A program made the position numbers and the translations under genes. From Sporosarcina sp. NCCP-2222 (lineage in GTDB: Bacteria; Bacillota; Bacilli; Bacillales_A; Planococcaceae): DNA of 64,000 nucleotides. The stretch covers positions 341,085 to 405,084 of the forward strand of contig NZ_BQYK01000004.1 in assembly GCF_023168145.1 (NCBI RefSeq). Direction: 5' to 3'. A model generated the notes under the pieces. The model did no database searches, was not told the DNA's origin, and saw only the letters and a list, made by a program, of their open reading frames with translations. Below, piece after piece: positions 1-7,977 of this stretch (position 1 is its first letter; every line of letters begins with the position of its first letter).

Positions 1-691
1 TTTCACAAAAACCGCAGTACTGACAAGCGCCAATTGACTCACCATCTGGATTTTCGTATGGCTGAGACAAGTTAGCCGACGGAACCATGTATGGATGATA
101 ACCAAGAGATGTCGTGGCATCCTCGAATTTTTTTAAAATCGGGGTCCGTTTCATTGGAGGCGTCGGGAATTCTTCAGATCGTTTGCCCCAAAACGGATTT
201 TTGTCTTCACCGGAAAGTCCAATAGTCTTGTCGAACTTCGTAAAGTAGGGTTCCAGTTCCTCGTACGTAATGCCCCAATCCTGGATCAGGTATTCGGCTG
301 GCAGTTTATTTTTACCGTACTTTTTATCTGTCATCGTTTTAATTTGAAAATCGTACGGCAGGAAACGATAGGTCATGCCGTTCCAGTGCGTACCCGAACC
401 GCCAAGTCCTTCGCCGAGCAGGAATGAACCCATCTGGCGCATCGGCAGCGCCCTCATTTTACGATTATTGCGGAAGGTGATCGTCTCCCTAGAAAGGTCC
501 TGCATAAGTTCATAGCGAATCGCATAACGATATTCATCATGGACCATAACGTAGTCAGCAGTGCTTCTGGCACCGCCCCTCTCCAGCCCTCGCACTTTCA
601 AGCCTGCCTTTGCGCATTCTGCCGCAATGATGCCGCCTGTCCAACCGACTCCAATTACTACCACGTCTACTTTATCCATCGTAATTGCCAT
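1..691 (-). CDS. GMC-family FAD oxidoreductase (gluconate 2-dehydrogenase large-subunit type), 3' part outside window
   Basis: The start and the first 230 codons are visible; the gene runs off the left edge. Residues 8-20 form a Rossmann FAD/ADP loop (VVVIGVGWTGG). Around residue 95 the GMC-type motif LGGSGTHWNGMTYR contacts the flavin. The last visible residues contain three cysteines (CQYCGFC), which in membrane-bound FAD sugar dehydrogenases can belong to a cluster-binding loop. The family oxidises sugars or polyols and passes electrons to the respiratory chain. The start is fixed by AAGGGAG eight bases upstream. The small-subunit gene lies immediately upstream, 14 bp away in the same direction, as is typical of the two-subunit enzyme. 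The substrate cannot be told from sequence. Confidence 0.85.
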   Translation of the reverse strand, partial: MAITMDKVDVVVIGVGWTGGIIAAECAKAGLKVRGLERGGARSTADYVMVHDEYRYAIRYELMQDLSRETITFRNNRKMRALPMRQMGSFLLGEGLGGSGTHWNGMTYRFLPYDFQIKTMTDKKYGKNKLPAEYLIQDWGITYEELEPYFTKFDKTIGLSGEDKNPFWGKRSEEFPTPPMKRTPILKKFEDATTSLGYHPYMVPSANLSQPYENPDGESIGACQYCGFCE

Positions 692-705
692 TGTTCTTCT
701 CTCCC

Positions 706-1458
706 TTAATGTTGCATACTGCTAATCGATTTTGGTTCGATCTTTTGAAACTTCTCTTCTTCTATGACATTGATATACGCCATCTGATGGCCCGGGAATC
801 CTTTCATCCGCCACCCATCCATATTGTTGTTGCCGTTATAGATCGGGTCGGCATAGGCTCCCTCCAATGTGGCCTGTCGTAGAAGCCGGAAGAAGAACTC
901 AGAGGATACCCCTTTCATTTCCACTTCATTTTTCTGGAAGGCCGTGATGATTTCATCCATCTGTCCTCCATCTAGATCGACAAAGCTCTTTTGGAAGCGT
1001 TTATTCGCTTCTTCATCCATTTTTGCAATCCCTTGCGAGAAAATTTCTGCTCGGGTTAAACGGCTTTGATAGCCCTGTGTCACTTCTCCCGCAAAAAATG
1101 GTCCTTGCATATACTCTCTGGCATTACTGCCGTAGTTCCCTGCCAATTGATTGTCAATAAAGTAAGCAACCCCAAGCTTAATAGCACCTGGACCTAAATC
1201 ATCTTCAGGGAAAATTCTTTCGACAGCCTGCGACAGCACTTGGAAATCATGCGGATTCCTGAAAAACATTAAACCGCGTACGCTGGTCGCATCTGTATGG
1301 GTACCGCCTTGTTCCGTTCCTTGCAATGCTTTATCTTCTTTTTTGACGTTATATCCAACTAATCCGCCAATAATTCCTCCGCCAACCAAGGCGCCGGTCG
1401 CAATACCCGTTGTTTTCAGGAAATCACGCCTGGATAACCCTTTCTGTTCTTCTGCCAT
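706..1458 (-). CDS. Gluconate 2-dehydrogenase subunit 3 family protein, Tat-exported
   Basis: A 250-aa protein. Its N-terminus carries a twin-arginine signal (SRRDFLKTTG) followed by a glycine/alanine-rich hydrophobic stretch, so it should be exported folded, probably together with the flavoprotein encoded next. The body matches the subunit 3 family that accompanies GMC dehydrogenases (PHDFQVLSQAVERIFPEDDLGPGA, shortened here to its first residues PHDFQVL). The chosen ATG at 1458 has an ideal AAAGGAGG six bases upstream; a longer reading frame to 1485 would place that ribosome site inside the gene. First gene of a two-gene operon on the minus strand. Confidence 0.85.
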   Translation of the reverse strand: MAEEQKGLSRRDFLKTTGIATGALVGGGIIGGLVGYNVKKEDKALQGTEQGGTHTDATSVRGLMFFRNPHDFQVLSQAVERIFPEDDLGPGAIKLGVAYFIDNQLAGNYGSNAREYMQGPFFAGEVTQGYQSRLTRAEIFSQGIAKMDEEANKRFQKSFVDLDGGQMDEIITAFQKNEVEMKGVSSEFFFRLLRQATLEGAYADPIYNGNNNMDGWRMKGFPGHQMAYINVIEEEKFQKIEPKSISSMQH

Positions 1459-1641
1459 GCTATTTCCTCCTTTATTATGTTTCAAATTACGTAACTACCT
1501 ATCAGCATGTCCGTGACTCTCCTCTTTTCATACAGAGAAAACATCTTTTTACCAAAATTAATGGAACGTTTCGTCATTATTGTTTTGTTTAGGCAGCTAA
1601 AATAGTTACGATAGAGTTACCAATGCATGGAGGCGATACAA

Positions 1642-2643
1642 TTGAAACGCTTACACAACCTTTTTCTCGTTTTCTTATTATTCGGCTGTAGTCAAGATTT
1701 TTCTGAAGAAAACCAAGCAGAGATTGTAGCGACTGGCTTGGAGGCCCCATGGTCTATTACATCTGACGGCAATAAGATATTCATAAGTGAACGAGCAGGA
1801 ACCATTACAAGTGTTGATAAGGATGGGAGCACCAAAAGAGAAGCAGTAAGGTTATCCAAACCATTGTCTACCGTTGCAGAAGCAGGTTTGTTAGGCTTCA
1901 TCCTGTCACCTGATTTTGAATCGTCCCATTTGGCATACGCCTTTTACACGGCCGATCTGGATGGGGCGCCTAGCAGCAGAATCGTTACTCTTTCCTACGA
2001 TGGAGCCATGTGGAACGAGCAAGACGTATTGCTTGATGGCATTGAATCTGGCCCGGTTCATCACGGCGGCCGTCTTGCCATCTCTCCAGACGGTATCCTG
2101 TTCGCGACTGTAGGGGACGGGGCAAAACCTGAAACAGCACAACATCCTTCGGCATATAATGGAAAAATTTTAGAACGGCAGCCGGACGGCTCATTTCGAA
2201 TTTTCTCGTTAGGACACCGGAATCCTCAAGGACTTGCATGGGATAAGAAAGGGACACTATATTCGTCAGAACATGGACCATCGGCAAATGATGAAATTAA
2301 TCTGATTCAAGAAGGATTCAACTATGGGTGGCCGCTTATCGAGGGAGCAGAAACAGCTACAGGCTTGCAGCCGCCGCTGCTTACTTCAGGGAGCGATGAG
2401 ACATGGGCTCCGTCCGGTATGACGTTTCACCAAAATCTTTTATACGTGGCCACCTTGCGCGGAGAAAAAATTCTTGTTATTGATCTGGAAAAAGAAGAAA
2501 TTGTTCATTCCATCGAAGGATATGGTCGAATCCGTGATATATATTCGGACGGGGAATATCTATATTTCATTACAAACAACACGGATGGGAGAGGAAATCC
2601 GAAGCAGGATGATGACAAGCTGTACAGATTTAAGCCAGATTAA
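1642..2643 (+). CDS. PQQ-dependent sugar dehydrogenase-like (YliI/Asd family) lipoprotein
   Basis: A 333-aa protein. The TTG at 1642 is preferred: GGAGG lies at 1629-1633 with an 8-nt spacer, and this gives a clean lipoprotein signal ending in the lipobox LLFGC. The mature part has the six-bladed propeller signatures of soluble aldose dehydrogenases: GLLGFILSPDFE, HHGGRLAISPDG, GHRNPQGLAWD, EHGPSANDEINLI and NYGWPL. These residues bind PQQ and calcium in the family and oxidise aldoses. Membrane-anchored on the outer face. Divergent from the GMC dehydrogenase operon, so both may serve sugar oxidation. The PQQ dependence is inferred from the family. Confidence 0.8.
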   Translation: MKRLHNLFLVFLLFGCSQDFSEENQAEIVATGLEAPWSITSDGNKIFISERAGTITSVDKDGSTKREAVRLSKPLSTVAEAGLLGFILSPDFESSHLAYAFYTADLDGAPSSRIVTLSYDGAMWNEQDVLLDGIESGPVHHGGRLAISPDGILFATVGDGAKPETAQHPSAYNGKILERQPDGSFRIFSLGHRNPQGLAWDKKGTLYSSEHGPSANDEINLIQEGFNYGWPLIEGAETATGLQPPLLTSGSDETWAPSGMTFHQNLLYVATLRGEKILVIDLEKEEIVHSIEGYGRIRDIYSDGEYLYFITNNTDGRGNPKQDDDKLYRFKPD

Positions 2644-2777
2644 ATCCCGCCATAGGTAACCGGAAAATAATCGGCGAGTGCAATCTCGGCGCTTTTGGAG
2701 AAATCAGTAAAATTTACTGGAAACAAGTTCACAAATCTTCCAGATGGACGATAGTAAAGTAAAGGAGGGGGAGCGAA

Positions 2778-3587
2778 TTGCTGGGTAAATGGAATGCCAC
2801 CGGGTTGAACATCATCCGCAACATGTCGATGCATAATAATCAAGTGATGTTATCCATGGAACGGCTTTCAACAGGAAAACGGATCAACCGGGCTGCAGAT
2901 GATCCGGCTGGACTTGCCATTTCTGAAAGAATGAGAGCCCAGATACGAGGTCTTCAAGTAGCACAACGGAATATCCAAGACGGCATTTCCATGGTGCAAA
3001 CCGCGGAAGGCGTATTGAATGAAACGCATGCCGTCTTACAAAGGATGCGTGAATTAAGTGTGCAGGCATCAAATGGGACATTATCTGACAAAGACCGCGA
3101 GCTGCTCAATCAGGAGTTCCAGCAGTTGAAAGATGAAATTACACGACAGGCAACGCAATCGGAGTTTAATACGAAGCCTTTATTGGATGGCAGCCAAAAA
3201 TCCATCAAAATTCAGGTAGGGGCGAATGCGGGGCAAACGATCGATTTGGAAATTGGGAATTTAAATAATTTGGGCTTGGACGATGTCTCCATTGCTACCC
3301 AAGAAGGAGCAAATAACGCCATTTCCAAGCTGGATAAAGCCATTGACAATGTATCCTCCGAGCGTTCTAAACTGGGAGCCTACGCGAACCGGCTGGAGCA
3401 TGCATACAACAATGCTATGACCATGGAGGAGAATTTGACAGCCGCCGAATCACGCATACGGGACGTGGATATCGCAAAAGAAATGATGGCTCTGACGAAA
3501 GCGAATATTCTGCTCCAGGCGGGACAATATGTATTATCCCTTCATATGCAGCAAGCCCAATCGGTTCTTCAACTTTTAAAGACATAA
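2778..3587 (+). CDS. Flagellin, orphan copy
   Basis: A 269-aa flagellin. The N-terminal D0/D1 part (SMERLSTGKRINRAADDPAG, then ISERMRAQIRGL) and the C-terminal part (LTAAESRIRDVDIAKEMM, then QQAQSVLQLLK) match Hag. The middle variable domain is minimal. The start is TTG at 2778 behind AAAGGAGGGGG; most flagellins start MRI or MKI, whereas this one starts MLGKWNATGLNIIRN, so the first residues are unusual. No other flagellar gene is near, so it is a stand-alone filament gene. A strong terminator follows. It may be the main filament protein or an alternative one; the sequence does not decide. Confidence 0.9.
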   Translation: MLGKWNATGLNIIRNMSMHNNQVMLSMERLSTGKRINRAADDPAGLAISERMRAQIRGLQVAQRNIQDGISMVQTAEGVLNETHAVLQRMRELSVQASNGTLSDKDRELLNQEFQQLKDEITRQATQSEFNTKPLLDGSQKSIKIQVGANAGQTIDLEIGNLNNLGLDDVSIATQEGANNAISKLDKAIDNVSSERSKLGAYANRLEHAYNNAMTMEENLTAAESRIRDVDIAKEMMALTKANILLQAGQYVLSLHMQQAQSVLQLLKT

Positions 3588-3590
3588 GAA

Positions 3591-3643
3591 AAAAGATCAA
3601 CAGGTTGTCCTTGTTTGACAGCACGTTGATCTTTTGTATTTTT
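3591..3643 (+). terminator. Rho-independent terminator after flagellin
   Basis: The arms AAAAGATCAAC (3591-3601) and GTTGATCTTTT (3625-3635) pair perfectly and are followed by a T-rich run. Because the stem has A and T runs on both sides it can also serve the converging gene on the minus strand. Confidence 0.85.
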
Positions 3644-3648
3644 ACGCA

Positions 3649-4041
3649 TTACATTCCGTAAAGCGGAAAACGTTCTTCTAAAACGTCCACTTGATCGACC
3701 GGCATCTCGATAATATACTCCAGGCTGCCATATGGCTGAACGTCGACTTTTCCTTGTACAAATGGATTATTTGTCACGAGCGCGACCTTTCCATTCGCAT
3801 GGTTAATTCCTTCCACTGCAAAGCGATACCCTTCGAGCATTGTATACGGAATTACCTCATAGGCCTCTTGCAACTCTTTCAACGATACAGAACGAATTAG
3901 TACATGCTCTTTTCCGTTCATCCGTTCAAACCCATTACTTTCCTCAGCAACTTCCTCAGTCTGCAAATAATACTGTCGTTGATAGGATACGAGTGCATAT
4001 TCTTTTCCATTCCAAATGGCAAAGCGTCCTTTCCGAATCAT
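3649..4041 (-). CDS. Hypothetical protein, 130 aa
   Basis: I do not recognise a family. The start at 4041 has GGGGGTG six bases upstream. The protein is soluble, with no signal or membrane segment. It begins MIRKGRFAIWNGKEYAL and has alternating beta-like stretches, as in small beta-barrel proteins of Bacillales. Monocistronic, converging on the flagellin gene with a shared terminator. Codon use looks native. Confidence 0.6.
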   Translation of the reverse strand: MIRKGRFAIWNGKEYALVSYQRQYYLQTEEVAEESNGFERMNGKEHVLIRSVSLKELQEAYEVIPYTMLEGYRFAVEGINHANGKVALVTNNPFVQGKVDVQPYGSLEYIIEMPVDQVDVLEERFPLYGM

Positions 4042-4189
4042 TCCGTCACCCCCGAATTATTGATTACGTTCATTATACGAATGTACCGATAATTTAGATA
4101 GATGATTTAGATGCATTTTACCAAAGTTAACCAGTTAATTGTACCTAAAAAAATGATAGTAATTATAAATTTTACCCTTTTTTCATCTC

Positions 4190-4215
4190 GTTTAAACATA
4201 TTTGATGAAGGGTAT
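4190..4215 (+). promoter_or_regulatory. Sigma-B-type promoter of csbD-like gene
   Basis: GTTTAA at 4190-4195 and GGGTAT at 4210-4215 are separated by 14 nt, matching the Bacillus general-stress consensus GTTTAA-N12-15-GGGTAT. It lies 35 nt upstream of the CsbD start, a family known to be sigma-B controlled. Confidence 0.75.
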
Positions 4216-4249
4216 ATAGTAATAACCACAAAAAATGGAGGGATTGCTT

Positions 4250-4444
4250 ATGAAAGACAATGGATTTTCAGATAAGATGAAAGGCGCTGTCAGCAAAGCG
4301 AAAGGCGAAGTGAAGGACCAGGTCGGTAATGCTTCGGATGATCCGATGCTCCAAGCAGAAGGAAAATTGGATAAGATGAAAGGCGAAGTGCAAAAGCAGG
4401 TCGGCAACATGAAAGACCGTGCAAACAATGATGATAAATGGTAA
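4250..4444 (+). CDS. csbD: CsbD-family general stress protein
   Basis: A 64-aa, highly charged and hydrophilic protein with the CsbD repeats KMKGAVSKAKGEVKDQVG and KLDKMKGEVQKQVGNMKDR. CsbD proteins are abundant bacterial stress proteins of unknown biochemical role. The ATG at 4250 is chosen because GGAGG sits 8 nt upstream; an upstream ATG at 4235 overlaps that site. A near-perfect sigma-B promoter precedes it. It sits close to a YflT-like stress gene, also with a sigma-B-like promoter. Confidence 0.85.
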   Translation: MKDNGFSDKMKGAVSKAKGEVKDQVGNASDDPMLQAEGKLDKMKGEVQKQVGNMKDRANNDDKW

Positions 4445-4509
4445 CAACAGGCTGCTGTAAGGCACCTATTGATAAACAACACAAATTGGCTTTGGCCACT
4501 TTAATAGAT

Positions 4510-4561
4510 CAGCCGCCAAGACTTCCCTCGGCAAGATAGCCGTTCGAAGCCAAGGCGGCTG
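4510..4561. other. Long imperfect hairpin between convergent stress genes
   Basis: The arms CAGCCGCC (4510-4517) and GGCGGCTG (4554-4561) are perfect, with a nested CGGC/GCCG pair inside. No T-run follows on either strand, so it is only a possible terminator between two convergent genes. Confidence 0.4.
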
Positions 4562-4630
4562 TATTTACGCAGTAGAAGTTCCGGTGCCATTGCCAATTTA
4601 CACGATACTAGCCATAAGAATGCGGCTTTT

Positions 4631-5050
4631 TTACAATCCCTCTGTATTAAGCCTCGGTACGGTTCCTTCATTATCGTTTCTTGGCTGATAATCCGCATCG
4701 TTTTGCAACGACTCACCGCTCTCAGACAATGCCGCCTGGCTGTCGTGTTCCATTTGGACTTTCGCTAATGGATCGCTGTCTATGAATAGGGCAATACCGC
4801 CATTTCGGATGTCTTCCTCCACTCGCGCACTCACTTTTTTTGCATCTTCTATCCCAGAGTTGCTTAACAATTGATTATTTTCTTGGCTAATCACCCTCAC
4901 ATAGGACTGACTACGCAACCGCTCTAGCTCATCCTCCCTTTGGGCGACTACATGAATAGCAGATTCCTCATAGCCTTCCGACTTGAGCTGGGTGATCTTA
5001 TCTAAAGCGACATCAACCGAATGAAATGTCCCGACATATTTCATTTCCAT
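4631..5050 (-). CDS. General stress protein, YflT/GspM domain
   Basis: A 139-aa protein whose N-terminal half matches the heat-induced stress protein YflT domain: KYVGTFHSVDVALDKITQLK, then GYEESAIHVVAQRED, then GIALFIDSD. The C-terminal 40 residues are low-complexity and acidic. The ATG at 5050 is chosen for the GGAGAG site seven bases upstream, over an in-frame upstream ATG at 5080. The family is part of the sigma-B regulon in Bacillus, and a sigma-B-like promoter lies just upstream. Cytoplasmic; molecular role unknown. Confidence 0.75.
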   Translation of the reverse strand: MEMKYVGTFHSVDVALDKITQLKSEGYEESAIHVVAQREDELERLRSQSYVRVISQENNQLLSNSGIEDAKKVSARVEEDIRNGGIALFIDSDPLAKVQMEHDSQAALSESGESLQNDADYQPRNDNEGTVPRLNTEGL

Positions 5051-5081
5051 CCTGACACTCTCCTTTTCCTTTTTATTCACT

Positions 5082-5107
5082 GTACCCCAGTAAAATGGAA
5101 TTCACAC
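5082..5107 (-). promoter_or_regulatory. Sigma-B-like promoter of YflT-type gene
   Basis: Read on the minus strand, GTGTGA (5102-5107) and GGGTAC (5082-5087) are 14 nt apart. The -10 fits sigma-B well and the -35 only partly. Position and gene family support it. Confidence 0.45.
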
Positions 5108-5160
5108 ACCGGCATTTCGTCCCGTTGAAATGAAGTTTTCGTACCTCTCGTATATCCTGG

Positions 5161-5310
5161 TTACCGCTCATTTCTGTGTCTAAACCGATCGTATTTCACA
5201 GCAACCGCTTCCATCGCATCGCGGATTCCAGCCACTCGCTTCTGTCCTCCATCGTTCCATTCGATTCCTCTACTCTTGGCAAAGCAAGTCGAAATTAAAT
5301 GTTTAGACAT
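5161..5310 (-). CDS. Possible small ORF, 49 aa
   Basis: An open frame from ATG 5310 to TAA 5161 reads as plausible protein (for instance IEWNDGGQKRVAGIRDAMEA). No Shine-Dalgarno site precedes the ATG, and the frame stays open upstream to a GTG at 5331. It may be a fragment of a lost gene or chance. No family recognised. Confidence 0.25.
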   Translation of the reverse strand: MSKHLISTCFAKSRGIEWNDGGQKRVAGIRDAMEAVAVKYDRFRHRNER

Positions 5311-5359
5311 GATCTGAAAGGTCAATACTTGGAGTATCACCTAAGAGGAGTGTGGATAG

Positions 5360-5665
5360 ATGGACGCGAAAGATCGTGTGGCTAAGGAATTGAATCAAAT
5401 GGACGCGGAGAAGAAAGAAGATATTCTGGAAAACTTCAATCGCTTTAAAATGTATCTGTCGGATAAAGTAAGCAAAGGCGAGAGCTTAGGCTTGAACGAG
5501 GAACAGCTTGCCAAGACGACAGAATTTGTAGCCAATTATTTATCCAAGCACGAAGAACCGCGTAACCGTGAGCAGTATCTTTTGCAGGAATTATGGAATG
5601 CCGGCGATAAGGAAGAGCAACATGCGCTTGCGCATATGCTGTTAAAATTAGTTCGCCAAGCATAA
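5360..5665 (+). CDS. DUF3243 domain protein (YmfJ-like)
   Basis: A 101-aa protein matching DUF3243 along its full length: NRFKMYLSDKVSKGESLGL, LAKTTEFVANYLSKHEEPRN, then LLQELWNAGDKEEQHALAHM. The domain is a small all-helical protein common in Bacillales, of unknown function; the B. subtilis relative is YmfJ. Start ATG with AGAGGAG eight to nine bases upstream. Forms a probable two-gene unit with the next gene, 21 nt downstream, closed by a terminator. Confidence 0.85.
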   Translation: MDAKDRVAKELNQMDAEKKEDILENFNRFKMYLSDKVSKGESLGLNEEQLAKTTEFVANYLSKHEEPRNREQYLLQELWNAGDKEEQHALAHMLLKLVRQA

Positions 5666-5686
5666 CATCGAAAGGATGTGGTTTTC

Positions 5687-5923
5687 ATGAATCGAAAGAG
5701 AGTTTTTACGGAGCACGACCGGAAGGATGCGGAAGGACCGTATATGGACAATCCGGAAAACATGAAGACGGACAAGGAAAGTATTTACGATATGCATGAA
5801 GATATGCAGACGGTCGACACAGTCCCTCTCGAAGATGCCAAAATGGAATGGAACGAAGAAAAGCAGGAGAATCACCATAAGACAAAAAGTGATTCCTCTA
5901 CTGAAGAAAAATTTCCTGGATAA
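5687..5923 (+). CDS. Hypothetical acidic small protein, 78 aa
   Basis: Hydrophilic, strongly charged and probably disordered (DNPENMKTDKESIYDMHED; tail EEKQENHHK). No family recognised. The ATG at 5687 follows AAAGGATG; a GTG at 5678 inside that site is less likely. Second gene after the DUF3243 protein and followed by a terminator. Charge and context suggest a small stress-type protein, but that is inference. Confidence 0.5.
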   Translation: MNRKRVFTEHDRKDAEGPYMDNPENMKTDKESIYDMHEDMQTVDTVPLEDAKMEWNEEKQENHHKTKSDSSTEEKFPG

Positions 5924-5938
5924 TACAACTAACATAAG

Positions 5939-5976
5939 AAAGAGCGGCGGATATCCCATTCCGTCGCTCTTTTCTA
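5939..5976. terminator. Bidirectional terminator
   Basis: AAAGAGCGGCGG (5939-5950) pairs with CCGTCGCTCTTT (5961-5972), with A and T runs on both sides. It separates the plus-strand small genes from the converging yxlEFG operon. Confidence 0.8.
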
Positions 5977-5980
5977 TTCT

Positions 5981-6763
5981 TTATACTGTTGTCTTGGCCG
6001 CATTCCGCCCGGACATGTAGGAGCCGAATAGGACGAGCAAAATGATCAAGAACACTGTCAGTCCCGCCGCCTTCCAAAATGTCGGGTAATCCATGCTTCC
6101 CATCAAGATATAAGAGGCATACGTAGAAATCTTCCAAGGCGTCACCGTCCAGTAGGCACCGATGACGGAGTCTAATATCGCCATGATCAATGTCAAGAAT
6201 AAGCCAAGTGCCGCCACTCCGCCCGTCGGCAGCCAAGCGCTGAGGGCTAACACGATTGACACGACGAAGATGATCCATAAACTGTAGGCGGCGAGAAAGG
6301 CGAATACGTCCGCGGCAGGTATGGAACCGAATAATTGGGCCGTATAATACCACCCTGCTAAAAAGCCGACCCAAACACTGGCCAACACGAGGATATTGAT
6401 CATCGTCCATTTGCTTAGAAAATAGCTTGCATATGAAATAGGCCGTACATATAACAACGTCGCTGTTCCGTTTTTCCGTTCACTCGAAATCGCCCCCATG
6501 AATGCAAGCACGATGATCAACAATCCGATTGACTGATATTGTCCCATTAGGGAGACGAGGATCTCTTTTGGCGCGAATTCCGGCCATGGAAAATCCATTC
6601 CGTCCGGCATATTCCCAACACTTTTCATGATTTGAGGCAAGAAATGATTGGTCACCGGCTCTATAATTCCGAAGATGATGAAGACGAGAGGAATCCAAAG
6701 CAACTTAAAATTCCGGACCTGTTCGCGCCATTCTTTATGAAGCAACACACTAAATCCCTTCAT
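5981..6763 (-). CDS. yxlG: ABC-2 type transporter permease, YxlG-like
   Basis: A 260-aa protein with six predicted membrane segments (residues about 20-40, 75-95, 112-135, 150-172, 180-200, 230-250). The N-terminus HKEWREQVRNFKLLWIPLVF is typical of ABC-2 permeases, and SSERKNGTATLLYVRPIS is the coupling-helix region. It works with the ATPase encoded just upstream; the start overlaps that gene's stop by one base (TAATG). Order and sequence match B. subtilis yxlEFG, where the locus follows sigY. The substrate of YxlFG is unknown. Confidence 0.75.
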   Translation of the reverse strand: MKGFSVLLHKEWREQVRNFKLLWIPLVFIIFGIIEPVTNHFLPQIMKSVGNMPDGMDFPWPEFAPKEILVSLMGQYQSIGLLIIVLAFMGAISSERKNGTATLLYVRPISYASYFLSKWTMINILVLASVWVGFLAGWYYTAQLFGSIPAADVFAFLAAYSLWIIFVVSIVLALSAWLPTGGVAALGLFLTLIMAILDSVIGAYWTVTPWKISTYASYILMGSMDYPTFWKAAGLTVFLIILLVLFGSYMSGRNAAKTTV

Positions 6764-7659
6764 TATTGCACCACCTTCATAAAGATTTCTTCCAGGCTCG
6801 CGGACTGTTTCTCCACCTTGCGAACGCCATAACGCCCGCTGCTCAGTAACGCCAGCACGTCCGACATTGAGACTTGCTTCCCAGTCAGATCAATCCAGCC
6901 AATCGCACCTGCCAGCTCCACTTTCCACGGAGATGCCTGCTCAAAGCGCTGCGTTTCCTCCGCCCCTTCAAATTCAATACGGATTTTTGGTTCCGCATAA
7001 CGCTGCCTAAACTCATTGAGAGAACCTTGCTCAATCAACTTTCCATGCTGCATGAACAGGAGCTGATCCGTCATTTCTTCCGCATCGTTCAGAATATGAG
7101 TGGAATAAAGGATGGTCGTCTGATGCTGCAATTCCTTCAATAAATTCATGATTTGCCGTCTCCCTACCGGATCAAGGGCGGAAACTGGCTCATCCAGCAA
7201 CAGGAGTTTTGGTTTGTGAACGATGGCTTGCGCCAAGCCAAGCCGCTGTTTCATCCCACCGGAAAAGGTACCCGTCCGCTTATTCAATGCCTTCCCAAGA
7301 CCAACGAACTCAAGCGTTTTTTGTGCCTCAGCCCGGGCTTCTCGCGCTCCTAAACCACTGAGCTTGGCCGCCATTTCGGTAAATTCAATTGCTGATAACC
7401 AGGGGAAAAACTTTGGATATTGCGGGAGGAAACCAATGTGGGAACGAATTTCCTGATCCGCTGATCCTTCGAATGAAATGCTTCCTTCCGTCTGCGTGAC
7501 TAAGCCCGCCAGCATCGACAGCGTTGTCGTCTTGCCGGCTCCATTCGGCCCAATCAACGCTGTCGCCGTAAAGGCATCCAATGTAAAACTGACAGCATCG
7601 ACCGCCTTTTGCTCACCATACCGTTTCGATAAACCCGTTGCTTCTAACAGGACATTCAT
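6763..7659 (-). CDS. yxlF: ABC transporter ATP-binding protein, YxlF-like
   Basis: A 298-aa ATPase with Walker A GPNGAGKTT (about residue 36), signature SGGMKQRLGLAQ, Walker B LLLLDEPVSALDP and a C-terminal extension usual for drug or Na+ exporters of the ABC-2 class. The start at 7659 is set by GGGAGG seven bases upstream; an earlier ATG at 7731 would lie inside yxlE. It overlaps yxlE by four bases (ATGA), which indicates translational coupling. Cytoplasmic face partner of the following permease. Confidence 0.8.
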   Translation of the reverse strand: MNVLLEATGLSKRYGEQKAVDAVSFTLDAFTATALIGPNGAGKTTTLSMLAGLVTQTEGSISFEGSADQEIRSHIGFLPQYPKFFPWLSAIEFTEMAAKLSGLGAREARAEAQKTLEFVGLGKALNKRTGTFSGGMKQRLGLAQAIVHKPKLLLLDEPVSALDPVGRRQIMNLLKELQHQTTILYSTHILNDAEEMTDQLLFMQHGKLIEQGSLNEFRQRYAEPKIRIEFEGAEETQRFEQASPWKVELAGAIGWIDLTGKQVSMSDVLALLSSGRYGVRKVEKQSASLEEIFMKVVQ

Positions 7660-7856
7660 GCTTGTCGCCTCCCGAATATGAAATATAGAATAGGACCGAC
7701 AAGATTCAGCAGGAGGATGATGAAAATCCACATGATAAACGGCCCGTTCGTCCGTTGGTTCCGGATTAGGTCAATTAACGCAACAATCATTAGAATCAAC
7801 TGCAAGCCAAGTATCGGCAAGATGAGATTCCACGGGATATTAGCCAATTCAGCCAT
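7656..7856 (-). CDS. yxlE: Small two-TM protein with PLDc_N domain, YxlE-like
   Basis: A 66-aa protein with two membrane helices (residues 8-28 and 40-60) and the PLDc_N ending GPILYFIFGRR. In B. subtilis YxlE helps YxlD restrain the ECF sigma factor SigY. Here it is the first gene of yxlEFG, coupled by a four-base overlap to yxlF, but neither sigY, yxlC nor yxlD is present. Its job here is therefore more likely tied to the transporter. Start preceded by AAAGGTTGTGAGGGA. Confidence 0.75.
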   Translation of the reverse strand: MAELANIPWNLILPILGLQLILMIVALIDLIRNQRTNGPFIMWIFIILLLNLVGPILYFIFGRRQA

Positions 7857-7919
7857 TCCCTCACAACCTTTCCTCTATTCTGTATTGTCTTAAGTATAAT
7901 ACGACTGTTCTATTCTGTA

Positions 7920-7972
7920 TATAACAAAATAAAAAAATAAAAAAGAGAGTGACGACAATCCGTCTCTCTCCT
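7920..7972 (-). terminator. Terminator of the PfkB kinase gene
   Basis: On the minus strand GAGAG-GACG pairs with CGTC-CTCTC (7945-7970) and is followed by two long U runs (7922-7944). Confidence 0.8.
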
Positions 7973-7977
7973 GCTTC

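Noticed and set aside
2640..2777. Sigma-D promoter of the flagellin gene
   Set aside because: GACGATAG resembles the -10 GCCGATAT, but no TAAA lies at the proper distance.
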